Part shown: positions 48,981-58,088 of the stretch, piece after piece
Numbering within the stretch: the stretch's first letter is position 1
Layout of the letters: each line of letters opens with the position of its first letter
Assembly (NCBI RefSeq): GCF_004357995.1
Contig: NZ_SMTK01000002.1
Coordinates: 620,001 to 684,000, forward strand
Reading direction: 5' to 3'
Source of the DNA: Arthrobacter crusticola
Lineage (GTDB): Bacteria > Actinomycetota > Actinomycetes > Actinomycetales > Micrococcaceae
Length of the DNA: 64,000 nt
Program-made: the position numbers and the translations under genes
The notes under the pieces: generated by a model
Seen by the model: the letters and a program-made list of their open reading frames with translations, nothing else
Told to the model about the DNA's origin: nothing
Database searches by the model: none

Positions 48981-49796
48981 TCAGCCCCTGCTGTACCGCC
49001 CGGTGGCGAGGTCGTGTGCGTCCGCGGCGGCCCGTTCGGCCTCTGTCATGGCACCGCCGCCCAGGTGGGCCGGCTGCCACCACTCACCGGGGGCCGGGAC
49101 CAGCGGGAAGGTCTCGATGCACCGCTCGATGCCGTCCTGCAGTTCGGCTCGCAGCTTCTCCGTCTCTGCGGCCACATCCGCGCCTGGCGTCTGCCGGATC
49201 GGTCCGCTCACGTGGATCCGCACCGGGGAGCCCCACGCGCGTCGAAGCGAAAAGCCGTGGCCCCGGGTCAGCAGGCGGTGCGAACCCCACACCGAGACGG
49301 GGAGAATCGGCACGCCGGCCTCCGCCGCAAGCCGCACGGCCCCGGTCTTGAGCTCGCGCACCGTGTAGCTGCGGCTCACCCCGGCCTCCGGGAGGATGGC
49401 AACGTATTCGCCGGCGCGCAGCTTCGCCAGCGCGTCGGCGTAGGCCTCGGCCCCGGCCCGGCGGTCGGTGACGACGTGCCCCAGGCCGTACACGACCGGC
49501 CCGACCACCGGATGTGATGCCGCCGCCTTGGTGATCATGTACCGCATCTGCACCCGCGCGTGCTTCCAAAGGACGAGTTCGGCGAAGGCGAAGTCGAGGT
49601 ATCCGAAGTGGGTGATGGCCACGACGGCGCCCCTTCCGGGCACCGCGCGGCGGGAGCGGCCCTGCAGCGGGTCCGGGGCCGGAAGGTTTTCGGTGCCCGT
49701 GACGTCAATCCGCAGCCGAAGCGCCGCGAAAGTCAGCAGCCCCGCCCGCACCACCGCACGGTACATCCGGTCGCTCTGCTTCGGTTTCCATACCAT
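48981..49796 (-). CDS. plsC: 1-acyl-sn-glycerol-3-phosphate acyltransferase
   Basis: Acyltransferase that makes phosphatidic acid or a related acyl ester at the membrane. Motif I HX4D is HFGYLD in VVAITHFGYLDFAFAELVLW, motif III ILPEAGVSRSYTVRELKTGA, motif IV VPILPVSVWGSHRL. 271 residues from the ATG at 49796 (AGGA 10 bases upstream); a start 25 codons earlier is possible. A C-terminal 35-residue tail is rich in Ala and Gly. Lies downstream of another hydrolase on the same strand. Confidence 0.87.
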   Translation of the reverse strand: MVWKPKQSDRMYRAVVRAGLLTFAALRLRIDVTGTENLPAPDPLQGRSRRAVPGRGAVVAITHFGYLDFAFAELVLWKHARVQMRYMITKAAASHPVVGPVVYGLGHVVTDRRAGAEAYADALAKLRAGEYVAILPEAGVSRSYTVRELKTGAVRLAAEAGVPILPVSVWGSHRLLTRGHGFSLRRAWGSPVRIHVSGPIRQTPGADVAAETEKLRAELQDGIERCIETFPLVPAPGEWWQPAHLGGGAMTEAERAAADAHDLATGRYSRG

Positions 49797-49879
49797 CGTG
49801 TTTTTGTCCTGTTCCGGTTGGTGGAGGGGCGGCGGTGGCCATCCGCCCCGGTGACTGTTGCCCGGCCGCATGCGGCGCC

Positions 49880-50644
49880 TCAGACTCGAATGGCCAGTGG
49901 TTCGTCGGCGGTCAGCAGCGTCCGCGCCAGGCGCAGATGCGCGGGCTCGACGCCGGCTCCGGTGTCCGCCGCGAAACGGCTGAGGATGAAGGAGGCCGTG
50001 AGGCCGTGCCAGCTGCCGACCTTGCGGAACATGAAGTGTCCGGCGTTGCGGACGCTGACGTAGTTCACCGAGGCGGCAAGGGGCAGGGCGCGCTCGGCGA
50101 ACCGGCGGGACTGGCGCGGGCTGGTCCAGCGGTCGGTGTCGCCGTGCACGATCAACAGGTGCCGGTCCTTGACGGGATCCACCGGGGTGTTGCTCTCAAG
50201 CCACGGGGCGAGGGCCGCCACGGCTCGGACCTGCGGGTCATCCGCAGCGCAGATCGCGGTGAGCCCTCCCATGGAGTGCCCCACCAGGTAGATCGGAACC
50301 CCCGGATGCTGCTGCCGGATGCGCTCGAGGGCCCACCGTGCGTCCTGCAGCGCCGACATTTCGGGGCCGTTCCAGCCGCGCACCCGGTTGCGCAGTGCCA
50401 TCACAGCCAAGCCGAGCGGACCGCCCCGGCGGTGGAGGATCGAGGCGAAGGGGATCATCCGCGAGGGACTGAGGTGCCGGCTGCGCACGGGATCGAAGCT
50501 GTGGGCCCGGCCGCCGTGGAGCACCAGGGCGACGGCGGTGACCTCACCCCGCGGCGCGCGCACCGTCAGGACCGGATCGGCCGGCACCACCGCGCGGGCG
50601 GGACGCCGGGGTGTCCCGCCCATTCCAGCACCGTTCCCGCTCAT
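49880..50644 (-). CDS. alpha/beta hydrolase (serine hydrolase)
   Basis: 254 residues. Oxyanion region VALVLHGGRAHSFDP, nucleophile elbow YLVGHSMGGLTAICA, acid in LIVHGDTDRWTSPRQS and catalytic His in SVRNAGHFMF. Substrate unknown; the fold resembles lysophospholipase-like monoacylglycerol lipases, and plsC lies 83 bases downstream on the same strand, so a lipid role is conceivable. The ATG at 50644 has GGAGGGGG 5 bases upstream. Confidence 0.85.
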   Translation of the reverse strand: MSGNGAGMGGTPRRPARAVVPADPVLTVRAPRGEVTAVALVLHGGRAHSFDPVRSRHLSPSRMIPFASILHRRGGPLGLAVMALRNRVRGWNGPEMSALQDARWALERIRQQHPGVPIYLVGHSMGGLTAICAADDPQVRAVAALAPWLESNTPVDPVKDRHLLIVHGDTDRWTSPRQSRRFAERALPLAASVNYVSVRNAGHFMFRKVGSWHGLTASFILSRFAADTGAGVEPAHLRLARTLLTADEPLAIRV

Positions 50645-50802
50645 CGCGTCCCCCTCCACTCCTCGGCGCCGTCAGCACCGGTGCCCGCCGGGTACCTTTA
50701 CCTCCAACCCTAGGCGGCACCGCCCGGGTGTCCACCCTGCGTAGACTCCGTATGAAAACCTTGCTCTTCCGTAACTTCTGCACCACCAACCGAAGGATGT
50801 CC

Positions 50803-52212
50803 GTGGGTATCAGCCACACTTCGACTGCCGGTTCTTCGGAGCCGACCGCTCCAATGATTGCCACCCGCCGCCGGGCAAACTTCCTCCTGGCGGCCATCCT
50901 CCTTCCGCTGGGGCTGCTGACGGTCGCTGGCATGTGGCTGCTGTGGCCCTCGGGCGACACCTCGGAGATTTCGGTGGCGAATCCCTACGCGACCGCGGAG
51001 GGTGTGCAGTTCGAGACCGGAACGGTGCAGCGGGCGGCCTTCGAGGACTGCCCGTCCTCCCAGCCGACCGTGGACGCCGGCGGCGAGGCCCTCACCTGCC
51101 TGGTGGCCTTCACGGTGCCGGACGCGGGCGGCCCCACGGTGCCCGTCGAGGTGACCCCCGAACTGGCCAAGGCCAGTGCCGTCGAGGCGGGGGACCGGAT
51201 TCGGTACCTGAACCTCGAGGGGGTCATCCAGGGCGGATCGGCGCCCTATGTCTTCGTCGACTTCATCCGCACCGTGCCGATCGCCGCCCTGACGATCCTG
51301 TACGCCGTCGTGGTCGTCGCCGTCGCCCGCTGGCGCGGATTCCGGGCGATGCTCGGGCTCGTCGGTGCACTGTTCATCCTGGCGCAGTTCATCCTGCCGG
51401 GCCTCGTGGAGGGCGCACCGCCCCTGCTGCTCGGCCTCGTGGGCTCGGTGGCCATCATGATCGGGGTGCTGTACTTCGCCCACGGTTTCTCCGCGCGCAC
51501 CTCGACGGCGTTGCTCGGCACCATCTTCGGTCTGGGTATCACCGCGGTGCTGGCGGCCTGGGCCACCGGGACGGCCCACCTGACCGGGGTGGGCGACGAC
51601 AACGCGTACGCGCTGGTCAACTCCTCCGACCAGTTGTCCATCTCCTCGATCATCCTGTGCGGGCTGATCATCTCCGGCCTGGGCGTGCTCAATGACGTCA
51701 CCATCACCCAGTCCTCGGCGGTCTGGGAGCTCTACGAACTGGCCCCGTCCACCCCGGCCCGGCGGCTGTTCACTGGGGCGATGCGCATTGGCCGCGACCA
51801 CATCGCCTCGACCGTCTACACGATTGCGTTCGCCTATGCAGGTGCGGCCCTGCCCGTGCTGATCCTTGTCTCGCTCTATGACCGGGCCCTGATCGACACC
51901 CTCACCAGCGGCGAGCTCGCGGAGGAAGTGGTGCGCACCTTGGTGGGCTCAATCGGTCTGGTCCTGGCCATCCCGGTCACCACGGCCATCGCCGTGGCGG
52001 TCGTGAAGGCCGTCGGGGGCCGCGGAACGGGTGCCGCGCCGGTACCCGCCGCCGTTCCGGCGGGTCCTGGCGGCACGCCGGAGCCGGCCCGGCAGCAAGC
52101 TTTGCAGGAAGCTTCGCAGGGGGCACCGTCGGGGGCCGGGAACGGACCCGAAGCGGAGCCGGAGGTGCATGCAGGCTCCCGCCGGGCCCGCCGGGAGGCA
52201 GAATCCCACTAG
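50803..52212 (+). CDS. YibE/F-family membrane protein
   Basis: 469 residues: an N-terminal membrane anchor (FLLAAILLPLGLLTVAGMWL), an extracytoplasmic domain of about 110 residues with two Cys, then about seven helices with family blocks VPIAALTILYAVVVVAVARW, GLGVLNDVTITQSSAVWELY and GRDHIASTVYTIAFAYAGAAL. The last 65 residues are a Pro/Ala/Gln-rich cytoplasmic tail. Function of the family is not known (the Lactococcus members are nisin- or stress-related by name only). The GTG at 50803 is chosen because GAAGGA lies 5 bases before it; an ATG at 50752 is in frame. Confidence 0.84.
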   Translation: MGISHTSTAGSSEPTAPMIATRRRANFLLAAILLPLGLLTVAGMWLLWPSGDTSEISVANPYATAEGVQFETGTVQRAAFEDCPSSQPTVDAGGEALTCLVAFTVPDAGGPTVPVEVTPELAKASAVEAGDRIRYLNLEGVIQGGSAPYVFVDFIRTVPIAALTILYAVVVVAVARWRGFRAMLGLVGALFILAQFILPGLVEGAPPLLLGLVGSVAIMIGVLYFAHGFSARTSTALLGTIFGLGITAVLAAWATGTAHLTGVGDDNAYALVNSSDQLSISSIILCGLIISGLGVLNDVTITQSSAVWELYELAPSTPARRLFTGAMRIGRDHIASTVYTIAFAYAGAALPVLILVSLYDRALIDTLTSGELAEEVVRTLVGSIGLVLAIPVTTAIAVAVVKAVGGRGTGAAPVPAAVPAGPGGTPEPARQQALQEASQGAPSGAGNGPEAEPEVHAGSRRARREAESH

Positions 52213-52324
52213 GCGGCACCGCGGCGGCCCCAAAAACGCTCCCGAGACGCCGCGCGGTCCCGCGGATGCGCTGCCGCCCGGGCAGCCGCCGGAGGGCCGA
52301 TGTGCCCGATTTGCCCGCACTTGC

Positions 52325-52330
52325 GACAAT
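52325..52330 (+). promoter_or_regulatory. -10 hexamer GACAAT placed for leaderless start
   Basis: GACAAT ends 6 bases before the GTG of dusB. GGAGG lies only 2 bases before the GTG, too close for normal ribosome binding, so a leaderless mRNA is more likely. Confidence 0.5.
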
Positions 52331-52336
52331 GGAGGG

Positions 52337-53617
52337 GTGACTGCCGTAACCACCCGGACCGCCGGGCCCGCACTCCATTCCGCCGCCCCCGCCGTCGACG
52401 CCTCGGCCCCTGACGCGCCCGCCGCAGCCGACGCAGCGGCATCGTTAGCTTCCGCCGACGCCGCCACCCGGCTCGACCTTCCTCCGCTGCGCCTCGGCCC
52501 GATCACCGTGGACACCCCCGTGATCCTGGCCCCCATGGCGGGCATCACCAACAAGGCCTTCCGTCGGCTGTGCCGCGAATACGGCGGCGGACTGTACGTC
52601 TCCGAGATGGTCACCTCGCGCGCGCTGGTCGAACGCAGCCCCGAATCCCTCCGGATCATCTCCCACGACGAGGACGAGTCGGTCCGCTCCGTGCAGCTGT
52701 ACGGGGTGGATCCGGCCACCGTCGGCGCCGCCGTGCGCATTCTCGTCGAGGAGGACCGGGCGGACCACATCGACCTGAACTTCGGCTGCCCCGTGCCCAA
52801 GGTGACGCGGCGCGGCGGCGGAGCGGCGCTGCCCTGGAAGCTAGACCTGTTCACGGGCATCGTCCAGACCGCGGTCCGCGAGGCCTCCAAGGGCGGCATT
52901 CCGCTGACCATCAAGATGCGCAAGGGCATCGACGAGGACCACCTGACCTTCCTCGAGGCCGGCCGGATCGCCCGCGACAGCGGAGTGGCGGCCGTCGCCC
53001 TCCACGGCCGCACCGCCTCGCAGTACTACTCGGGAAAGGCCGACTGGTCGGCCATCGCCGAACTGCGCAACGCCCTTCCCGACATCCCGGTCCTGGGCAA
53101 CGGTGACATCTGGAGCGCCGAGGACGCGGTCCGCATGGTGCGCGAGACCGGCGTCGACGGCGTCGTCATCGGCCGCGGCTGCCAGGGCCGCCCCTGGCTC
53201 TTCGGCGACCTGATGAACGCCTTCGAGGGAAGCGCCGAGCGCCACCAGCCGGGCCTCGGCCAGGTCGCCGAGACGGTGTACCGCCACGCCGAGCTGCTCG
53301 TCGATGCCTTCGGCAGCGAAATGATGGGCCTGCGGGACATCCGCAAGCACATGGCGTGGTACTTCAAGGGGTACGTCGTCGGGGGAGAACTGCGCGCCAA
53401 GCTGGCCACGGTGCCGACGCTCGAGGTGCTGCGGGGCCTGCTCGCCGAGCTCGACGCCGAATCCCCCTACCCGGGCGCGGACGCCGAGGGCCCCCGCGGC
53501 CGGGCCGGCTCGCCGAAGAAGACCTCACTGCCGGAGAACTGGCTTCAGTCGCGGCGCCTCAACGAGGCGCAGCAGGCCGACATCTCGGCGGCCGAACTGG
53601 ACGTCTCCGGTGGCTGA
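52337..53617 (+). CDS. dusB: tRNA-dihydrouridine synthase
   Basis: FMN enzyme reducing uridines in the tRNA D-loop. After a 50-residue Ala/Asp/Pro-rich extension come VILAPMAGITNKAFRRLCRE, LYVSEMVTSRALVER, the catalytic Cys in IDLNFGCPVPKVTRRGGGAA, VALHGRTASQYYSGKADW, VLGNGDIWSAEDAVRM and VVIGRGCQGRPWLFGDL. 426 residues; the C-terminal 60 residues extend beyond the usual Dus domain. Followed by dgt after 72 bases. Confidence 0.94.
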   Translation: MTAVTTRTAGPALHSAAPAVDASAPDAPAAADAAASLASADAATRLDLPPLRLGPITVDTPVILAPMAGITNKAFRRLCREYGGGLYVSEMVTSRALVERSPESLRIISHDEDESVRSVQLYGVDPATVGAAVRILVEEDRADHIDLNFGCPVPKVTRRGGGAALPWKLDLFTGIVQTAVREASKGGIPLTIKMRKGIDEDHLTFLEAGRIARDSGVAAVALHGRTASQYYSGKADWSAIAELRNALPDIPVLGNGDIWSAEDAVRMVRETGVDGVVIGRGCQGRPWLFGDLMNAFEGSAERHQPGLGQVAETVYRHAELLVDAFGSEMMGLRDIRKHMAWYFKGYVVGGELRAKLATVPTLEVLRGLLAELDAESPYPGADAEGPRGRAGSPKKTSLPENWLQSRRLNEAQQADISAAELDVSGG

Positions 53618-53689
53618 CTCCCCGGACGCCCGGTGTCCCGCGGCACGCCGCGCCGATTCCGACCACCGGCCGAAAGGCAGGAAGGGCCC

Positions 53690-54973
53690 ATGAGCTTTCC
53701 CTCCGCACCGCTGACCGCGGGCTACGCAGTCGAGGATCTCCACCGGTGGGTCGACGAGCCCGCCAAGAGCACCCACCGCTCGGACTTCGAACGGGACCGT
53801 GCCCGGGTCCTCCACTCCTCGGCGCTCCGGCGCCTCGGCGCGAAGACCCAGGTCGTGGCCCCGGACACCGACGACTTCGTGCGGACCCGGCTCACCCACA
53901 GCCTCGAGGTCGCCCAGGTCGGCCGCGAACTCGGCCGCTCCCTGGGCTGCGACCCCGACATCGTCGACGCCGCCTGCCTCGCCCACGACCTCGGCCACCC
54001 GCCCTTCGGGCACAACGGCGAGACCGCCCTGAATGAGATCGCCCACGGCATCGGCGGATTTGAAGGCAACGCCCAGACCCTGCGGCTGCTCACGCGCCTC
54101 GAACCGAAGGTCATCCGCCCCGACGGCACGTCGGCGGGCCTGAACCTCACCCGGGCCAGCCTCGACGCCGCCTGCAAGTACCCCTGGACGGCCGCGGACG
54201 CCCCGCTCATCAACGGGCACCGCACCTCCAAGTTCGGCGCGTACGACGACGACCTCCCGGTCTTTTCATGGCTGCGCGCCGGCGCCCCGGCCGGCCGCTC
54301 CTGCCTCGAGGCCCAGGTGATGGACCTGGCCGACGACATCTCCTACTCGGTCCACGACGTCGAGGACGCCATTGTCGCCGGGCACCTTCAGCTGCGCTGG
54401 ATGGACAGTCCCGACGCGCGGGCCCGGGTGGTGGGCTACACCCAGCAGTGGTACCTGCCCGGCAGCGACCCGGCCGCCGTCGATGCGGCCCTCGCGCGGC
54501 TCGAGAAGACAGCGGTCTGGGTACGGGAGGCCGACGGCAGCCGCCGCTCCATGGCCGCCCTGAAGAACATGACCAGCCAGCTGATCGGCCGGTTCTGCCT
54601 GAGCGCCCTCGAGGCGACCCGCGCCATCTACGGCACCGACCCGCTCACCCGCTACACGGCACAGATGGTGGTTCCCGAGGAGACGCAGCTCGAGATCGCC
54701 GTCATGAAGGGCCTGGCCACCACCTACGTGATGACCACCGATCACCGGCAGCCGCTCTACGAACGCCAGCGCGAGGTGCTTTCCTCGCTCGTGGCGCAGA
54801 TGGCCGCCAACGGGGACCGCTACCTCGAACAGTCCTTCGCGGCCGACTGGCAGGCCGCCGGCGATGACGACGCGCGGCTGCGCGTGGTGATCGATCAGGT
54901 GGCCTCCCTCACTGACGGCTCGGCTTTGGCCCTGCACGAGAGGATCGTCGGGCCGGTCCCTGCCCTCTGGTAG
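53690..54973 (+). CDS. dgt: deoxyguanosinetriphosphate triphosphohydrolase-like protein
   Basis: HD-superfamily dNTPase that releases tripolyphosphate from dGTP or other dNTPs. Metal ligands: RTRLTHSLEVAQVGRELGRS and DAACLAHDLGHPPFGHNGE (His, HD), then FEGNAQTLRLLTRLE and DLADDISYSVHDVEDAI (distal Asp). 427 residues from the ATG at 53690 with AGGAAGG 4 bases before. The dusB-dgt-dnaG order is common in actinobacteria. Confidence 0.94.
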   Translation: MSFPSAPLTAGYAVEDLHRWVDEPAKSTHRSDFERDRARVLHSSALRRLGAKTQVVAPDTDDFVRTRLTHSLEVAQVGRELGRSLGCDPDIVDAACLAHDLGHPPFGHNGETALNEIAHGIGGFEGNAQTLRLLTRLEPKVIRPDGTSAGLNLTRASLDAACKYPWTAADAPLINGHRTSKFGAYDDDLPVFSWLRAGAPAGRSCLEAQVMDLADDISYSVHDVEDAIVAGHLQLRWMDSPDARARVVGYTQQWYLPGSDPAAVDAALARLEKTAVWVREADGSRRSMAALKNMTSQLIGRFCLSALEATRAIYGTDPLTRYTAQMVVPEETQLEIAVMKGLATTYVMTTDHRQPLYERQREVLSSLVAQMAANGDRYLEQSFAADWQAAGDDDARLRVVIDQVASLTDGSALALHERIVGPVPALW

Positions 54974-55064
54974 CGCGGTTCCGGGCCCCTGGCCGCCGCT
55001 GAGCTCCGGGGCGGCGCAGCGGGCCCGCCGGGGCGCCGCCGCCGAAGCTGTCAGTGGCGGGGCC

Positions 55065-55070
55065 TAAACT
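55065..55070 (+). promoter_or_regulatory. -10 hexamer TAAACT placed for leaderless start of dnaG
   Basis: TAAACT ends exactly 6 bases before the dnaG ATG and no ribosome-binding site is present. Identical in sequence and spacing to the one before the DMT transporter at 45390. Confidence 0.6.
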
Positions 55071-55076
55071 GTTGTC

Positions 55077-57104
55077 ATGGCCGGACTCATCAAGCGCGAA
55101 GACATCGATGAGGTACGCCAGCGCACCGACATCAAGGAGATTGTCGACGGCTACGTCACCCTCAAGTCGGCCGGCGTGGGCTCCTACAAGGGGCTGTGCC
55201 CCTTCCACGACGAACGGTCGCCCTCCTTCCACGTGCGACCCCAGCTGGGCTCCTACCACTGCTTCGGCTGCGGCGAGGGCGGCGACGTCATCTCCTTCCT
55301 CCAGAAGCTCGACCACACCTCATTCACCGAGACGGTGGAGAAACTCGCCGCGCGCCTGGGCCTCGAGCTCCACTACGAGGACGGGGGCACCGGCCCGCGC
55401 CGGGAGGACGTCGGCCGCCGCCAGCGCCTCCTCGACGCCCACAAGATTGCCGCCGAGTTCTACCGCGACCAGCTGCTGACCCCCGGGGCTGCAGCCGGAC
55501 GGCAGTTCCTCCAGGAGCGCGGGTTCGACCGTGAGGCCGCCGCCCACTTCGGGGTGGGCTACGCCCCGCAGGGCTGGGACGGGCTGCTGAACCACCTCAC
55601 CGGGCGGGGTTTCACACACGACGAACTCAAGCTCACCGGCATGTTCAGCGTCTCCTCGACCAACGCCTCGCGCCTCTACGACCGCTTCCGCGGCCGGCTC
55701 ATCTGGCCCATCCGCGACATCACCGGCGACACCGTCGGATTCGGCGCCCGGAAGCTGTACGAGGAGGACCAGGGGCCGAAGTACCTGAACACCCCGGAAA
55801 CCTCGCTCTACAAGAAGTCATCGGTCCTGTACGGCATCGACCTCGCCAAGAAGGACATTGCCAAGACCCGCCAGCTGGTCGTCGTCGAGGGCTACACCGA
55901 TGTAATGGCGTGCCACCTCGCCGGCGTAGGCACCGCCGTCGCGACCTGCGGCACGGCGTTCGGGGCGGACCACATCAAGATCGCCCGCAGACTGCTCTCC
56001 GACGACGGCACCGGGGGAGAGGTCGTCTTCACCTTCGACGGCGATGCCGCCGGGCAGAAGGCCGCCCTGAGGGCCTTCGAGGAGGACCAGCGCTTCATCG
56101 CCCAGACCTATGTCGCCGTCGAGCCCTCGGGAGCCGATCCGTGCGACCTCCGCCAGACCCGCGGCGACGAGGCGGTGCGGAGCCTCATCGCCGACCGCCG
56201 GCCCCTCTTCGAATTTGCCATCAAGGCATCGTTCGCGAACTTCGACCTGACCACCGGCGAGGGGCAGGTCAAGGCGCTGCGCCATGCGGCCCCCATCGTG
56301 GCGCGCATCCGCGACGTGTCCCTGCGCTCGACCTACACGCGGGAGCTCTCGCGCTGGCTGGGCATGCAGTTCGTGGGGGAGGACCAGGTGGGGCGGGCCG
56401 TCGCGGCTGCCGCGCGCCGTGAGGGCGCGGCGCCGGCGGCCACCCCAGGAGCCTCGACGGGCGCCGGTTCCGGGCGCACAGACTTCGGCTCGGCCGGATC
56501 GGGCCGTGCAGGGTACGGCGGGCCCTCCGGCGGCGACCGCCCCACCTTCCAGGCCGGGGAGGGCCCGGTGGGGTCCCCAGCGGCCGGGCAGGACGGTCCT
56601 GCCGGGGAGGGGATCCTCGACCAGCCGCAGTTCTCCCGGCCCGATCCGCGCGATCCCATGGCGCGGATGGAGCGCGAAGCCCTCGAGGTGGTGCTGCAGC
56701 AGCCAGGACTGCTCGATGTTACCCAGTGGGAGCGGTTCGGCGAAGCCCCGTTCTCGGTGCCCGTCTACGCCGCGCTGCGAACCGCCGTGCTCGCCGCGGG
56801 CGCCGCCGGGACCGATGCCGGGCAGTGGGTCGAGCGGGTGCGCCGGGAGGTGCCCGACGTGCTGCGGCCGCTCGTGAGCGAGCTCGCCGTGCGTCCCCTG
56901 CCGGCGAAGGACGCCGACGCCATGGCCGTGTACTGCCGGGACATCCTGAACCGGTTGACCGAGCTGCGGATCACCCAGCAGAAGGCCGAGAAACTGGGGC
57001 AGCTTCAGCGCATGGATCCCGCCGCCGATCCGGTCCTCTACAACCAGCTGCAGCGTGAGCTGATGGACCTCGAGATGCAGCGCCGGCAGCTCCGGCCGGA
57101 CTGA
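55077..57104 (+). CDS. dnaG: DNA primase
   Basis: Synthesises RNA primers for replication. CHC2 zinc finger from Cys41 (LCPFHDERSPSFHV, YHCFGCGEGGDVISF), DnaG N-terminal RNA polymerase domain (FYRDQLL, GFGARKLYEEDQGPKYLNTP), TOPRIM domain (LVVVEGYTDVMACHLAGVGT, TFDGDAAGQKA). A Gly/Ala/Pro-rich linker of about 90 residues (450-540) precedes the C-terminal DnaB-interaction domain. 675 residues. Likely leaderless. Confidence 0.96.
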   Translation: MAGLIKREDIDEVRQRTDIKEIVDGYVTLKSAGVGSYKGLCPFHDERSPSFHVRPQLGSYHCFGCGEGGDVISFLQKLDHTSFTETVEKLAARLGLELHYEDGGTGPRREDVGRRQRLLDAHKIAAEFYRDQLLTPGAAAGRQFLQERGFDREAAAHFGVGYAPQGWDGLLNHLTGRGFTHDELKLTGMFSVSSTNASRLYDRFRGRLIWPIRDITGDTVGFGARKLYEEDQGPKYLNTPETSLYKKSSVLYGIDLAKKDIAKTRQLVVVEGYTDVMACHLAGVGTAVATCGTAFGADHIKIARRLLSDDGTGGEVVFTFDGDAAGQKAALRAFEEDQRFIAQTYVAVEPSGADPCDLRQTRGDEAVRSLIADRRPLFEFAIKASFANFDLTTGEGQVKALRHAAPIVARIRDVSLRSTYTRELSRWLGMQFVGEDQVGRAVAAAARREGAAPAATPGASTGAGSGRTDFGSAGSGRAGYGGPSGGDRPTFQAGEGPVGSPAAGQDGPAGEGILDQPQFSRPDPRDPMARMEREALEVVLQQPGLLDVTQWERFGEAPFSVPVYAALRTAVLAAGAAGTDAGQWVERVRREVPDVLRPLVSELAVRPLPAKDADAMAVYCRDILNRLTELRITQQKAEKLGQLQRMDPAADPVLYNQLQRELMDLEMQRRQLRPD

Positions 57105-57159
57105 TCCGGCGCCAATTTCACTTCACCCGGTTTCGTATGTAAAGTTGTATCTGCCGCTT

Positions 57160-57232
57160 TCCTCCGTAGCTCAATTGGCAGAGCATTCGACTGTTAATCG
57201 AAGGGTTACTGGTTCAAGTCCAGTCGGAGGAG
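57160..57232 (+). tRNA. tRNA-Asn (GTT)
   Basis: 73-base cloverleaf: acceptor TCCTCCG/CGGAGGA, D arm around AGCTCAATTGGCAGAGC, anticodon arm TTCGA-CTGTTAA-TCGAA with anticodon GTT, T arm CTGGTTCAAGTCCAG. Discriminator G; the terminal CCA is not encoded. Confidence 0.96.
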
Positions 57233-57237
57233 CAATC

Positions 57238-57280
57238 AGGGCCGTTGACGGGTTTTCCCGTCAACGGCCCTTCTTTTTGG
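57238..57280 (+). terminator. rho-independent terminator after tRNA-Asn
   Basis: Perfect 15-bp arms (57238-57252 and 57257-57271, AGGGCCGTTGACGGG and complement), loop TTTT, then TCTTTTT. One of the clearest intrinsic terminators in the window. Confidence 0.93.
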
Positions 57281-57316
57281 GTCCGGTTTGTGGATCCGCA
57301 CCCCGTGGATGCCCGG

Positions 57317-57931
57317 CTACCGCAGCGAGGCCAGGGCGGAACGGTAAAGGGCCTCCTCGGCCCGGTCCCAGCTCCAGCCGCGCTCGCTCACCAGGGTGCG
57401 CCACGACGCGGGGCCGAACCACAGCCACAGGAGGTCCGCGGCCTCCCCGGTGGACATGCCCGGGCGCAGCGCCCCGAGGGACCGGAGATGCTCCGCCACC
57501 TGCGCCAGCGCTTCGAGGTAGGAGGCGGTGGTGCGCTCCCACAGGGCCTCGCCCTCCTCGTGGACCGGGAGGGCCTTGTAGACGGCCTCAAGGGGTACGG
57601 CCTGGCCCTCGTTGCCCCTCCGGGTGCCTGAGGCGAGTTCGCGCAGGACCTCGTCGATCCCGCTGAGGCTCCGCACCGCCTCGACGGTCGCGGCGCCGGG
57701 GGATTCGACGACGGCGCGGTCGACGATCTCATTGAGGATCGCCGCCTTGCCGCCGACGCTCGCGTAGACCGTCTTCGCTGCCACGCCGGCGGCCGCCGCA
57801 ATGTCGGCCACGCTCACCCGGGCGTACCCGCGGACGGCGAACAGTTCGGAGGCCCCCCGCAGGATCGAGGCCCGGGTTTCGGCGGCGCCGAGCTCCCGTG
57901 AAGGGGAGGTGTAGGCGCGTTTCCCGCTCAC
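57317..57931 (-). CDS. TetR-family transcriptional regulator
   Basis: 204 residues with the N-terminal helix-turn-helix RASILRGASELFAVRGYARV followed by SVADIAAAAGVAAKTVYASV, then a variable ligand-binding domain. The GTG at 57931 matches the expected N terminus; longer frames run through the divergent promoter. It is divergent from a hemerythrin-domain gene 157 bases away and probably controls it and itself; ligand unknown. Confidence 0.87.
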   Translation of the reverse strand: MSGKRAYTSPSRELGAAETRASILRGASELFAVRGYARVSVADIAAAAGVAAKTVYASVGGKAAILNEIVDRAVVESPGAATVEAVRSLSGIDEVLRELASGTRRGNEGQAVPLEAVYKALPVHEEGEALWERTTASYLEALAQVAEHLRSLGALRPGMSTGEAADLLWLWFGPASWRTLVSERGWSWDRAEEALYRSALASLR

Positions 57932-57985
57932 GCCGAGCTTCTGCTGCCTGGGAGATGGATCACAAAGGCACTGTACCGTCCCGAT

Positions 57986-57997
57986 ATTCGATAGAAT
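57986..57997. promoter_or_regulatory. short palindrome in TetR/hemerythrin divergent region
   Basis: ATTC-GATA-GAAT lies in an A/T-richer patch about 55 bases upstream of the regulator start. It is a plausible but short TetR operator; GATAT and TAGAAT strings in the same patch may be -10 elements. Confidence 0.35.
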
Positions 57998-58088
57998 GGG
58001 TGTTACCCCAATTGCTCCGTGCGGTGCGCTTCTGCGGCCCGCGGGGCGCATTCCGGCGGATTCTCCGTCCCTCCACGAAGGAACACCC

